A stretch of DNA of 64,000 bases, taken from contig OY992840.1 in NCBI GenBank assembly GCA_963921425.1, positions 9,736,501 to 9,800,500 of the forward strand, read 5' to 3'. Source of the stretch: Dryas octopetala (taxonomy: Eukaryota; Streptophyta; Magnoliopsida; Rosales; Rosaceae). Shown here one piece after another: positions 39,904-51,180 of the stretch. The position numbers and the translations under genes are program-made. The notes under the pieces were generated by a model. The model was not told the DNA's origin. It was given only the letters and a program-made list of their open reading frames with translations, and made no database searches. How positions within the stretch are numbered: the stretch's first letter is position 1; each line of letters starts with the position of its first letter.

Positions 39904-42900
39904 CTTCCTCTAAGGGCCTACGTACACAAATAATTTCTCCAGATCCGATCAAAAAATTTGTTAGCTTTTGTTTCAAAATTTAATTATTTAATATCTATAA
40001 TTATATATGTATCAACCCACCCACCAATTTAATTATCATCGTCTACATAAAATAGCATTATTTGATTTGGAATTTGACTGTTGACTACATAGGTCAACTG
40101 TTGGGCACAGAAACACATGCACTAGTTGCTCAAGGTGTTACCGTGTTATGCCTAATTATTACAATTTTAATGTCCTTTTTTTTCAGAAAGAAGAAAAAAA
40201 GAAAGAAAATATGGTTGTGACTTGTGGGGCTGTGGGTCTTTTTAGGAGTGTTGATTGCTAAGTTAGGAATGAAAAAAGGAAAATGAAATAAACAATGATC
40301 ATGTTAACCGCAGCAGAGATTATGATTGCATTTTGGTTTATATGTCCCCGTCAAGATAATGATACCAATTATGGCAAGAATAATCAGATTAAGAAATGAG
40401 AGCAAATAAAGAATAAGATAATGGAGTTTGGAATAATTACCATCTTATGCAATTGTATCCCCCACAAATTTCACAATATATAATGTGGCATAATCGATCT
40501 AGAGTGAAAAGTTAAACGTACGTTTAAGTTCTTGATGGACCTTTGATTTTTACTTTATCTATATCGATACTCAAACTTAGTACCTAACTAAATTTTCATC
40601 CATTATACAACATGAGTTAAAGCTCTTAGGCCTGAAGTTTTAAGGGAGTAGGATATATTGCAATGAATTTCAATCTTTAATGATATTACCATGAAAGGAA
40701 GATCACATTTAGCTTCTGCCTAGTAATTAGCGAGACATCAATTTGTCATTAGAATAAGCTCTACAAACATTCATTTAATAGTTTTCCTAATATAAACCTA
40801 AGCACTATATCATAAACTCTAAAATAACGTAATTTTGACCATAAATTATAGAAAGAATAAGTAGTAGCTAGGTTGCATTTATCGAAAACACAACAGGATA
40901 TGTTAAAATTAATGAAGCATATTAGTATTAGCTCCAGAGTTCCATTAATGTTCATGAAAAGCCACTAAAACAAGGGTGGCAATAGCCCTTCCAACTGTTA
41001 CGTACCCTATATTCCTATAAGTAGTGTTAAACTAGTTTGTGGTTTAATTTTTCTCCACAATGCTGAAGATGTTTCAAATTCGAATTCCCTTTTCAAATTA
41101 AAGAAAAAAAATCTCTTCCCAAAGCAAAATCATGCTAATAAATGGGATACGTATTGTACATTTCCACTTTTTACACACAGGTTTAATATGTACACTTTTT
41201 TTTTTATTATATTATTGGAAGACATTAAACCCCTAAACTTATTCTAATACTAACCTTTTACCCCACTTACATTCACCGGACTAACTCTAATGGCTCAATA
41301 TTTATGCTTTCATTATGGTACGTCATAGTTTAAAACCCAAGAAGAGAGCATATTGTTAATTAATATAATCGTCTAACCAGGGACGAATCCAGGTTCTTAA
41401 TATGGGATGGGCTCGAGCGGGTTGGGTATGCTGGATGGGTTAGAATGGGCTAGAGTTGGCTAGAATGGAGTGGATTGGGGTTGACCTTTCCTATAAAAAA
41501 TTGCACGGGCCACGGTCTAAGTAGCTCAAAATATGAATTCGTCGATAACTATTTGGTTTAATGAATGACACTCAATTTCTCTTTATCGGACGGAAGTCAT
41601 GAGAGTAAATTTTATGAACCATAGTTGTTGATAAAAAAAATAAGTAGAAGCATGGAGACCCGAGCACCATTCCCTGCTTGATTTAATATATTGATCAGCC
41701 CATATATATAATTTCTAAAATTGGTGTAACACAGTAACAGATCGATTAGGGCCTGGGCACAATGAAATTAATTTTGTGTTCGTCTTGCTAGCTAAAAGTG
41801 AAACGTGTGTTGGATTGAGGCATAGATGTGGCAAAGGTAGCAAGTTGGTGGGGTAACAAATTCAGAACAGAAATTCAGGAGTCAAACTTATTATCATTTT
41901 CATCATTGTAATTATAGCAGAAGCTAGACCTTGGTATATATTGTTGTTTAAGAATAGCATATCTAGTTAAATAATATCGAATTTATGTGCCATTACTAAT
42001 ATCAATATGATTAATTAGCCTTTTTTGTAACAAAAATTAATAGATCAACCATCAATCGAAACCATCATTTTTGTAAGACTATTCAATGTGTCGTGTTTAT
42101 AAAATAAAATAAAAAATGAACGATAAAATTAACCAAACAAACAAGCCAATTAGAAGCCTAGCTAGCCCTGGCCAAAAAAAAGAAGAAGCCTAGCTAGCAT
42201 GTATATGAAGAATGAAAAGAAATAAAGGTCCATATATGGGGTGGTCCTGAACTGTAAGGCATGCAAATAGAACTCTCTTTGAAAGGCAGAGTAGAGTTTT
42301 TCTTTTTCTTGTTTTAGATAGATGATATTGAAAGGCCAGGTTGCCATGTCTGTTGCTTTATCTCAAAGCCCTTGAAGCGCAGAGGTGGGTTACATACATT
42401 GGCTCTTGCAAGTGTGAACTGTGTCCTTCTAAGAGAGAGAGAGAGAAACGAGTTCTTGTCCCATAAAGCAGCTAAGGTAGATGATGAGGACCCAATCCTT
42501 TGAGCCTTTGAGGGACTATGTGAGACTTCCACAAGATAAGGGCATCAATGTAGAATCCCCATATATATAAGGCGATGTGCCCTCTAATATTGTGTTCACA
42601 TTTTGAGGGGAAAAGGGTTTTATTGCCTTTTTGAAAGGCACTTTTCAACCTTCAGGACAGACGTATATGTCCCAACATCTCAGAGTTCTTTAATTCTTCA
42701 TAATATTTCTATTTTGTTCTAGAAATTAATAAAAGAAGCTTGTCAACTAAATAAATTTTTAAAGTAAGGAGACCAAAACAAAAGGCAATGGAGAATTTGT
42801 AATCATTTACAAAAATGAAGAGCTTAGAATTTGTAAACCTCCTTTCTAGGAACAAGCTAGCTAGCTATACAAAGGGCTTTGCATTATGTGAGCTTGACTG

Positions 42901-43002
42901 GTTGGGCTCGACTATAAGCAGCTCAAGGGACTGCACAACAGGTCCAGCCCAATAGGTCTATTGTAAATTTGTAAGGAATTGGGCCCGGCATGCCTAAACA
43001 AC
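39813..43002. other. Intergenic region without recognisable genes
   Basis: AT-rich DNA with an AT/TG microsatellite (39871-39902) and a possible degraded retroelement fragment near 41385-41530 (GGGACGAATCCAGG). A weak B-box-like TTTCAAATTCGAATTCCC occurs near 41072. No gene is supported. Confidence 0.55.
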
Positions 43003-43023
43003 ATTTCAGGTAGGGCTCACCAA

Positions 43024-43270
43024 ATAGCCCAAGGCCCGAAGCCCACCCGAAGCCCGCCCAGCCCGTTGGGCCCGAAGCCCGATGTGGCCCGACATTTGGG
43101 CCGGGCCGGCCCGGCCCGAAAATTTTTTGGGTTGGGCTTGGGCCATCCCCTTGAAGCCCACGGCCCGCCCAAAGCCCGGCCCGCTTAGGCCCGCTCAAAG
43201 CCCGCCCAAAGCCCGGCCCGAAGCCCAAAGCCCAAAGCCCAAAGCCCGAAGCCCAAAGCCCAAAGCCCGT
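43024..43270 (+). repeat. Left subterminal GCCC-rich array of the hAT element
   Basis: Dozens of GCCCGAAGCCC, GGCCCGGCCC and AAAGCCC units in clusters and both orientations. In the Ac and Tam families, subterminal motif arrays are transposase-binding sites, and that role is inferred here. ORFs reading through it are compositional. Confidence 0.8.
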
Positions 43271-43316
43271 TTAATATCTTCAATAAAAAAAAATATAGGA
43301 TTTTGGCTATGTTCTA

Positions 43317-43371
43317 AATCGAACTTGAGACCTCATAGAACAAATTTCAACTCTCAACCAACTGAGCTAAC
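43317..43371 (-). repeat. Degenerate tRNA-like sequence inside the hAT element
   Basis: On the minus strand, GTTAGCTCAGTTGGT (A-box/D-arm, 43357-43371) is followed by GGTCTCAAGTTCGATTT (B-box/T-arm, 43317-43332). The boxes sit at roughly tRNA-like spacing, but no closed acceptor stem is evident. It is most likely a tRNA pseudogene or SINE head captured by the transposon. Confidence 0.5.
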
Positions 43372-43703
43372 TAGTTTATTTGTCTAATTGGTGAATCATA
43401 ACATATTTAATAGGTTTTTCGTTTGTTTATTTTAATAAATTATTAATATGTTTATTAAGTTATTATATAATTCTATAATGTTAGTAAATACTAAATAGTA
43501 AATTAGTAATAGTGTAAACTATACTATGTAAGTATGTAATACCATAAATAATAAACTTTTAAAATTATATACAACATTACAAATTTACAACTATAATAAA
43601 ACATAAATGTATATGTGCATATACAATTTTTATAATACAACTATAAAGTCTATAATTGAAGTTATTAAACCATGATGGCATGATTGTTCATTAATTTAAC
43701 AAT

Positions 43704-44640
43704 TTGAACCGTTCATTTTATATGTTGATAGTCAAATATCATCCTTACAAAAAATCAGTCGAATCAGAATTCATTTACTCGTTCGATTATCATTAAAAAA
43801 ACCATGATCGTTAATTAATTCGACCATCATTACGTCATTTTTACATCTCTGATTGAGCTAATTTTTTGCAAGGATTATCTTTGAGTGGGGAACTAAAACT
43901 TGAACGGTTCGGATCGTTGAAAACACGATCGATATATGAACTTCTACATATAAATACACTTGAAGAGTTGAAGAGTATAATTATAATAACTTTCTCGTTG
44001 AAACCTTATTGTTTTCATAAATGTGAAGACCACAACGTGATTTCAACAATCTGAACCGTTCATTTTCTATATTCATAGTCAAAAATCATCCTTACAAAAA
44101 ATCAGCAAAATCGGAATTCATCTACCCATTCGATTATCATTAGAAAAACAACGATCGTTCATTAATTCGACCACCGTTACGTCATTTTTACATCTCCGAT
44201 CGAGCTAATTTTTTGCATGAATTATTTTTGAGTGAGAAATTAAAATTTGAACGGTTCGGATCGTTGAAAACACGATCGATATATGAGCTTCTACATATAA
44301 ATACACTTGAAGAGTTGAAGAGTATAATTCTAATAACTTTCTCGTTGAAACCTTATTGTTTTCATAATTGTGAAGACCACAACGTGATTTCAACAATCTG
44401 AACCGTTCATTTTCTATATTCATAGTCAAAGATCATCCTTACAAAAAATCAGCAAAATCGGAATTCATCTACCCATTCGATTATCATTAGAAAAACAACG
44501 ATCGTTCATTAATTCGACCACCGTTACGTCATTTTTACATCTCCGATCGAGCTAATTTTTTGCATGAATTATTTTTGAGTGAGAAATTAAAATTTGAACG
44601 GTTCAGATCGTTAAAAACACAATTGCATCATTTGTTTATA
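43704..44640 (+). repeat. 347-bp tandem fold-back array, about 2.7 copies
   Basis: GAACCGTTCATTTT recurs at about 43706, 44053 and 44400, a 347-bp period. Copies 2 and 3 are nearly identical; copy 1 is more diverged. Each unit is itself an inverted repeat: TGAACCGTTCA...AAAAAATCAGCAAAATCGG near its start pairs with GATCGAGCTAATTTTTTGCA...GAACGGTTC near its middle. Two identical-looking 62-aa ORFs in successive copies are by-products of the repeat. Confidence 0.88.
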
Positions 44641-44700
44641 AAACATATGTAATAAAATATATAATAAAGCATATATTACACATGTAATAAAATTAAAAAA

Positions 44701-44790
44701 TCCAAACCCCATCCAAACCCCATCCAAACCCTGAAACCCCATCCAAACGGACCAAACCCCATCCAAACCCCTAAGCCCAAACCCCAAAAT
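44701..44790 (+). repeat. CCATCCAAACCCC short tandem repeat
   Basis: Repeated AAACCCCATCC units of about 10-12 bp upstream of the transposase promoter. Confidence 0.75.
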
Positions 44791-44834
44791 ACCCTAAACT
44801 AATAAAATATTAAACCCTAAAGATAAGTCATGAG

Positions 44835-44842
44835 TATATAAA
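44835..44842 (+). promoter_or_regulatory. TATA box of the hAT transposase
   Basis: TATATAAA in the context GAGTATATAAAGC is a strong TATA box. It lies about 1.37 kb upstream of the transposase ATG, which implies a long, probably spliced leader. Confidence 0.6.
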
Positions 44843-44890
44843 GCTAAGTCTCACACTTTGTAACCCTAACTCTCTATGTTCTAACCATTC

Positions 44891-45500
44891 GCCGCCTCCA
44901 GCCTCCTTCAACAGTTCAACTTCAACATCAGTGATCTGTGATCACCGAGGCTCTCAAACTTCTCACTTCTCAAACCTTCTCGGCCTCTCCATCATCACCA
45001 TCATCACACTTTCACTGTAACCCTTTCACTGTAACCCACTAACCCTCTCGGCCTCTCCATCATCACCATCATCACACTTTCAGTTTCACTGTAACCCTTT
45101 CGGCCTTTCACTGTAACCCTCTCACACTTTCACTGTAACCCTAAGTATTAACCCCAAACACCTTGCGCTCATTTTTATGTCGCCGCCTCCTTCAACAGTT
45201 CAACATCAGTGATCACCGAGGCTCTCAAACTTCTCACTTCTCAAACCCTCTCGGCCTCTCCATCATCACCATCATCACACTTTCACTGTAACCCTTTCGG
45301 CCTTTCACTGTAACCCTCTCACACTTTCACTGTAACCCTAAGTATTAACCCCAAACACCTCGCGCTCATTTTTATGTCGCCGCCTCCTTCAACAGTTCAA
45401 CATCAGTGATCACCGAGGCTCTCAAACTTCTCACTTCTCAAACCCTCTCGGCCTCTCCATCATCACCATCATCACTCTCTCAGACTCGCAGACCCTCTCC
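44891..45500 (+). repeat. About 197-bp tandem repeats in the transposase leader
   Basis: The block CGCCGCCTCC...TTCAACAGTTCAACATCAGTGATCACCGAGGCTCTC recurs at 44891 (variant), 45181 and 45378, the last two 197 bp apart. Each is followed by CTCGGCCTCTCCATCATCACC and copies of TTTCACTGTAACCCT. Confidence 0.8.
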
Positions 45501-46019
45501 ATCATCACCATCATCACCGATTCACCATCTCGCCACCCCCAACTCCGATCGAACCCAGGCTACCCAGCAACCCACCAAACTCCGATCGATCGGACTCGAT
45601 CCGATCAATTAATGATCAGATCGAGATCTGAACTGCGATCGAATAGTTGATAGCACTATCACTCAGACAGTCCGAGCACCACCGCAACGCCACCTTCGCA
45701 CCAGCGACTCCGCCGCAAGCTCCCTGCCAGTTTGCCTCCCTTTGCGTGTAACTGTGTAAGTGTAAGTCATTTTCCTTTTGTGATTTCAGTTAAGTCATTT
45801 TCCTGCCAGTTTGCCTCCCTTTGTCATTTTTGTGATTTCAGCAAAAAATTCATCACTGTTTAACTAATTGTGTTTTTTTTTGTTGTGTGTAGGAGTTGGC
45901 CTGTGTAGCTTGTGGTGAAGCTGTCCTGTGTAGGAGTTGGCCTCTTGTGTTGGTGCTGGTGCTGCTGCTGTGTGAGTGGCAAATGGCAATTTGCTGAATT
46001 TCAGTTTATTTGCAGTTTG

Positions 46020-46205
46020 CTGGTATTTTTTTTATGATAAGATCTGGTGTTTATGATAAGATCTGGTGTTTATTTGCAGTTTGCTGGTATTTTTTTTTGC
46101 TGGTAGTGTTATTTGCAGTTTGCTGGTAATTTTTTGCTGGTAGTGTTATTTGCTGGTATTTTTTTGCTGGTAGTGTTATTTGCTGGTTATTTGTTGGTAG
46201 TTTTT
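46020..46205 (+). repeat. TGCTGGTAGTGTTATTT tandem repeat just before the transposase ORF
   Basis: TTTGCTGGTA and GGTAGTGTTATTTGC recur about five to six times with poly-T spacers. The T-rich stretch ends in TTTTTTTAG immediately before GATG, so it may serve as the end of a 5' UTR intron. Confidence 0.75.
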
Positions 46206-46210
46206 TTAGG

Positions 46211-48289
46211 ATGTCTACTCACCCAGAGTCTAGTGTAATTGGAATCCATGAATCCATTGGTTCCCCCCCATCCACACCCCAATCTAATTCTATTCCTAAA
46301 TCCAGTAGAAGTGAAGTGTGGAACTGGTTTGAAAAAGTTGTTGAAATTGAAAATGGTAAATCTGTAACAAAAGCAAAATGTGCAATATGTGGAAAAAAAT
46401 TAGATGGCAGTTCTTCAAATGGTACTACTCATTTAGCTCGTCATTATAGGAAACATCTTGAAAGCCAAAATGTTAATATTGGTAATCAAATGCTTTTACA
46501 ATCAAATGCTGCTGGTAATTTGTCAAATTTTGTTTATAAAGAGGAAAATGCTCGAAAAGAAGTTGTTGATTTTATAGTTAGGGCAGAATTACCTTTTACT
46601 TTCGTGGAAAAACATGATTTTAAAGGAATGATTCAAAGAGGCTTTACTCCACAATATAAAGGAATTTCTGCCACAACTTGTAAAAGGGATGTTATGAAAC
46701 TGTTTGTTGAAGGAAAATCTCAATTGCTGTCTTATTTTGAAAAATATGAAGGCAGAATTTGTTTGACTTCTGATGTTTGGTCTTCTAGACAAAAAATTGG
46801 TTTTATGTCATTAACTGCTCACTTCATTGATGCTGACTGGAATTTAAATAAAAGGATTATTTGTTTTAAAATGATTGAGTATCCACACAGTGGACAGTCA
46901 CTTGCAACTCATATACATGAGGAACTCAACTCTTGGCGTATCCACAATAAAATTTTTTCAATTACACTAGATAATGCTTCAAATAATGATGTTGTTGCTG
47001 ATTTGCTGCCTTTATATCTTATGATTGATGATGTGCCTAGACAAATGTTTCATGTGCGTTGTTGTGCTCATGTTATGAACCTGATTGTGCAAGATGGTTT
47101 GGCTATTTTAGGTCCTTCTATTGATAAAATTGTTGCAATTGTGCGTAGTTTGAATTCTTCAAATAAGAGACATGAAATTTGGAAAAAATGTTGTGTTGAT
47201 GTTCGTTTGGATAAGAGAAACATAGACAATGATGTTCCTCATAGGTGGAATTCCACATATGCATTGTTAGAAGTAGCCATTCAATATAAAGCTGCCTTGC
47301 ATAGATATGTTCAGACAATAAATCAATCAACTAGAAGTTCTACTTTACCGATTCCATCTGAACATGATTGGCTTGTTGCTCAATTTGTTTGTGGTTTTTT
47401 AAAGACTTTTGATTCTTCAACAAAAATATTATGTGGTGTGTATTATCCTACTTCTAGTCGTGTGCTGACTTGTTTGATTGATATTCATTGTGCATTTCAA
47501 TCATATTCTCATATTAATGCATTTGAAACTGCTATGGTTGCTATGAAAAGTAAATTTGATAAATATTGGGCAACTTTTCCTAAATTGTTTTGTTTTGCTA
47601 CTGTTATGGATCCTAGGTTCAAAATTTGGGCAATTAGTGAGTGGTTAAATGTTATTGGTTGTGAGGAAGATGACATAAAGGTAAAGGTAGATGAAATTAA
47701 GTCTTCTCTGTTTAAATTGTATGACCATTACAAGTCTAATGTGCCTGCTGCATCATCACGAAACTCTACTGAAACCACAACTAATCCTCAAAGTACTGTT
47801 TCTGGTAGTACTAGTTCTTCCCCAATTTCTATTCCTAACTTTCAAAACAGTGCTATGAGAGCCTTGAAAATGGCAAAGGTGCAATCCTCTGTTTGTTCTA
47901 CTTCTGATTTGCAATACTATCTTGATGCACCAGTTTTAGATGATGTTGATGAAACTACATTTTCTGTTTTGGGATGGTGGAAATCACATGATACACAATA
48001 TCCTGTGCTTTCCATCATGGCTCGTGATTTGCTAACTGTTCCAGCTTCAACTGTTGCATCCGAAGCTGCTTTTAGTGCAGGTGGTAGAGTGGTATCGGAG
48101 AAGAGGGCTAGCTTGAGTCCGAACACTATAGAAGCTCTAATCTGCGTCAAAGATTGGCGCTTAGCTGAGGCAAGAATGCAAGAGGCTGCTCAAGAGGAGG
48201 ATTGGGCAGAGGATCTAATGAATATCAAGCTATCAAGACCTGAATTTGTTGAAGAAGAGACCCCTTCCCCTGCTGAATCAGCCACCTGA
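46211..48289 (+). CDS. hAT-family transposase (zf-BED, RNase H-like, dimerisation domain)
   Basis: A 692-aa uninterrupted ORF for the cut-and-paste transposase of the surrounding element. Residues about 33-85 form a BED zinc finger with C57, C60, H74 and H78 (CAICGKKL, THLARHYRKH). The RNase H-like catalytic core has D188 in LTSDVWSS and D254 in ITLDNASNND, the first two acidic residues expected of the hAT triad. CCAHVMNLIVQDGL follows near 284-297. The C-terminal hAT dimerisation region has LGWWKSHDTQYPVLSIMARDLL and PASTVASEAAFSAGGRVVSEKR, whose SE probably supplies the third acidic residue. It resembles the RICESLEEPER/DAYSLEEPER group. The ATG follows an acceptor-like TTTTTTTAG by one base, so a leader intron is likely; another may end at 45892. 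A domesticated transposase is the alternative, but the perfect duplication and terminal repeats argue for a live transposon. Confidence 0.95.
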   Translation: MSTHPESSVIGIHESIGSPPSTPQSNSIPKSSRSEVWNWFEKVVEIENGKSVTKAKCAICGKKLDGSSSNGTTHLARHYRKHLESQNVNIGNQMLLQSNAAGNLSNFVYKEENARKEVVDFIVRAELPFTFVEKHDFKGMIQRGFTPQYKGISATTCKRDVMKLFVEGKSQLLSYFEKYEGRICLTSDVWSSRQKIGFMSLTAHFIDADWNLNKRIICFKMIEYPHSGQSLATHIHEELNSWRIHNKIFSITLDNASNNDVVADLLPLYLMIDDVPRQMFHVRCCAHVMNLIVQDGLAILGPSIDKIVAIVRSLNSSNKRHEIWKKCCVDVRLDKRNIDNDVPHRWNSTYALLEVAIQYKAALHRYVQTINQSTRSSTLPIPSEHDWLVAQFVCGFLKTFDSSTKILCGVYYPTSSRVLTCLIDIHCAFQSYSHINAFETAMVAMKSKFDKYWATFPKLFCFATVMDPRFKIWAISEWLNVIGCEEDDIKVKVDEIKSSLFKLYDHYKSNVPAASSRNSTETTTNPQSTVSGSTSSSPISIPNFQNSAMRALKMAKVQSSVCSTSDLQYYLDAPVLDDVDETTFSVLGWWKSHDTQYPVLSIMARDLLTVPASTVASEAAFSAGGRVVSEKRASLSPNTIEALICVKDWRLAEARMQEAAQEEDWAEDLMNIKLSRPEFVEEETPSPAESAT

Positions 48290-48421
48290 TTAACTGATTT
48301 TATTTTTTCAGTTTCACTATTGGTTTGTAATTTGTAAACTCCATAAGGAGTTAAGCACCATAACTCATAACTGCATATTGTTACTTTTAGTATAATTAAA
48401 TCAATACATTTCAGTTTTGAG

Positions 48422-48514
48422 GGTTGTGTATGTGCCAACCTAGTTGGGATGTACATGTGAAATGCAAATGATAGATAGGTTGTGTAGGTGCCAACCTAGT
48501 TGGGATGTACACAT
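48422..48514 (+). repeat. 57-bp direct duplication in the hAT 3' region
   Basis: GGTTGTGTATGTGCCAACC at 48422 and GGTTGTGTAGGTGCCAACC at 48479 both continue TAGTTGGGATGTACA. Each copy includes the palindrome CCAACCTAGTTGG. Confidence 0.85.
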
Positions 48515-48711
48515 TCTATAGTGATGCATTTCCCCCTCTATTTATAATTAAATTATATGTTGTTAACTTGCTAAATTGTGACTTTGGGAGCTGACATTGC
48601 AAAATTTTGGCAAGTTAAAACCAATGAATTAGTCATCTGTTAAGTTTTATAGTTATAATAGACATAAATTAGGCAATAAATTAAGCAATTTGAGAAGCCA
48701 AAAAAGCCTAA

Positions 48712-48935
48712 TTTGGGCTGCCCGTTCGGGCTTATTGGGCTGCCCGTTCGGGCCTAGTCCGGCCCGGCTCTAAAGCCCGTTAGTCTCAAGCCCGATGGGT
48801 GGGCTTCGGATTTGTGTATTCAGGCCCAAGCCCAGCCCGGCCCGGCCCGAAAGTTCTGTTGGGCTCTTGTACTTCAAGCCCGAGCCCGGCCCGAGCCCGA
48901 AAGATTGGGCCTGGGCCAGCCCGGCCCGGCCCATT
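48712..48935 (+). repeat. Right subterminal GCCC-rich array of the hAT element
   Basis: Clustered GGGCTGCCCGTTCGGGC, AGCCCGGCCCGGCCC and GAGCCCGGCCCGAGCCCGA motifs mirror the left subterminal array. The right end is within 12 bp of the last unit. Confidence 0.8.
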
Positions 48936-48954
48936 GCCGACCCCTAATTTCAGG

Positions 48955-51177
48955 CACCACTTTCTCTTTTTGGTGGGATAAGGCTGCTAGAATAACTTTT
49001 GAATGGGATGAGATTATACATGATTAAAAGTTGGCATATTGCCAAGAACCAGGATCCGAATTTAATGCACACAATCCCGGATAGCATCTCAAAATTGCAA
49101 AAGATCGAACAAGATCAAAGTTCAAAACCAAGAACCCGTATATTATATAGCATCTTTAACAGTTAACACTCATCTGAGTATAAACAAGAATAAAAAATGT
49201 GAAAGAGAAAGCACAAAAAAATAAATAAATAAACACTCAGCAGTCCTTAACTCGAATCAAGCATAACCACATCCAGATCCAAACAATTTGCCAGAGAGAA
49301 AAATTCCGAAATTAAGTTCATTGGTATAATGACATTATAAATCCTCTTGTCCCTGTCTCTTTCTCCAAATCTGTACGTTTTATCACAAACCCAAATCCAG
49401 ACAAACTAGTTGCTGGCATTACACATTGGCACACACTTCAGCTATAACAATGCATGCATGTCACCGAGTATGATATTCTATATATTTGTAGAGAAATTTT
49501 AAATTAACGCATTTCTGATTTTTGAATTTGATGAGTTTATTTTTTCAATTCTAGAGTATAAATTTTGAGTTATTAAATCTGAATGTATAATGTATGGTAT
49601 CTGCAGAATAACTGGTTTTATATTTGTAAATTGTTTACTAAAATTTTAGGTGGGAGTACATAGGACAATGTACAAATTTTGTTTTGTCTTATTTGAGTAC
49701 ATAGGATAACCAGAGATTGTTGTTTAAACACTATTTAAATTTTGATCAACAATGTTGGCGAGTAGGTCTTCGACCATATTAAACTAATTAATTCAAAATT
49801 GAAATGTCCATATATGCACGGTGGAAAAGCCGCATATTCGCTGAGTCATTACAACTCACAATTGACGAAGATGCTTGATAGTGTTTGCTGGTTCATGCTG
49901 ATGATCAATCTGTTATCTGACAATTCTTAGACACACATCACACATGTCCATGAAATTTGTCGTATCAAGTACACCACATTTATGCTTAAATTAAACTTAA
50001 ACACGACCCTTGATTCGGTGATCAATAGTTTAAAGCCTATTAATACAATTAAAATTTGAGAAATTTAATTTTTCCCCTTCGTGAAGAGCCAATGTTGTTC
50101 TCATGATTATGATCGAATTTCTACACTGATATAATCATTTACATATAGAGTTATAAGTGGATAATCACACACAGATTGATTAACAAAGTAGTATTTCAAC
50201 TACAAAAAGCTAATATGCTTCGATCATCAATTTGTCTCATTCTTTGATTTTATTTTAATAGGGCTACTTACTGTAAGGTATAGAATCGTCATTTAGAATT
50301 TAAATTTTATAATTTTTTCTCTCGAGTATACTACGTAATTAATAAATACCATTTAATTACTACTAAAAACTACACAAAATTTGTAAATTGATCTATGATC
50401 CTCGTGAATCAGTCAGCGCAAGTATCTGCGCTCCCATATTTTACTAAGAAGTGTTTGTGGGGAGCGTTACTTTCTCTTTTTATTTTTTTTTACGAAAGGC
50501 TTATGTAACGCATGTTGCCATCAACACTTTCGTACTCCATACGTACAGTATTACACAGCTGCAGTTGAGTGAAAAGTACGGTACAATATTGTAATTAACC
50601 AAAACAGAATTGAAAATTGACTTATACAAGCAACATTTTTCAACATATATATGAGTTATCATTTTACATTATATATGCAAAATATATATATGTAGTAGAG
50701 AGTACAATAGTGTACAGATAATGAGTTTTATATCATTTTTACAAGTTCCATAAGTTTCATTTTTTTCTAATCCTAGCTAATATTAGTTTAATAATATATT
50801 TTGTTGTGGCCGGTTAACCAAATTAATTATTAACCTGATGACTAATCAAATTATTAATTTTTCTCACATAGGGTGAAGTGTGACACCCAAAACAGTGGGT
50901 TGGAAGGAGAGTCCAAGTAAGCTGGCAAAGCCCAAACGGTACCCCCCAACTCTTAGCTTTCAGATTCCTTTGTCTTTTGGTCTACCAAATTTTCCGTTTG
51001 TTTTTTCATGCACAAAAGTGTACTTGTTCTACATGCTCCATTCTCTTAAATTATAATTTTTCTGAAAAATTATTTGTAACATATTCATTGATAGTGTTGT
51101 CTATCTCAATGTTGTGCTTATATTTAGAACTATACTGTGTCAAGTTTTTATTTATTTCTTTTTTCCGACATAAACTC
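48955..51177. other. Intergenic region without recognisable genes
   Basis: AT-rich, with scattered AT runs. No coding region, RNA gene or defined transposon was recognised. Confidence 0.6.
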
Positions 51178-51180
51178 TAA

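Larger units (their letters stand above)
43011..48946 (+). mobile_element. hAT DNA transposon, apparently complete (5,936 bp)
   Basis: A perfect 8-bp target duplication, atttcagg, occupies 43003-43010 and 48947-48954. The left end reads TAGGGCTCACCAAATAGCCC. The reverse complement of the right end reads TAGGGGTCGGCAATGGGCC, a short imperfect inverted repeat typical of plant hAT elements. Both ends carry dense GCCCGG/GCCCAAAGCCC subterminal arrays. The interior, in order, holds a degenerate tRNA-like sequence, a 347-bp tandem fold-back array, CCATCCAAACCCC repeats, a TATA box, a long leader with 197-bp repeats, and an uninterrupted 692-aa transposase ORF. The intact duplication and intact ORF suggest a recent insertion and possible autonomy. 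Confidence 0.95.

Noticed and set aside
43082..43387. Pro/Arg/Ala-rich ORFs at the left hAT end
   Set aside because: They arise from the repeated GCCC motifs of the subterminal array.
44213..44401. Two nearly identical 62-aa ORFs (43866-44054 and 44213-44401)
   Set aside because: They come from successive copies of the 347-bp tandem repeat and have no independent coding evidence.
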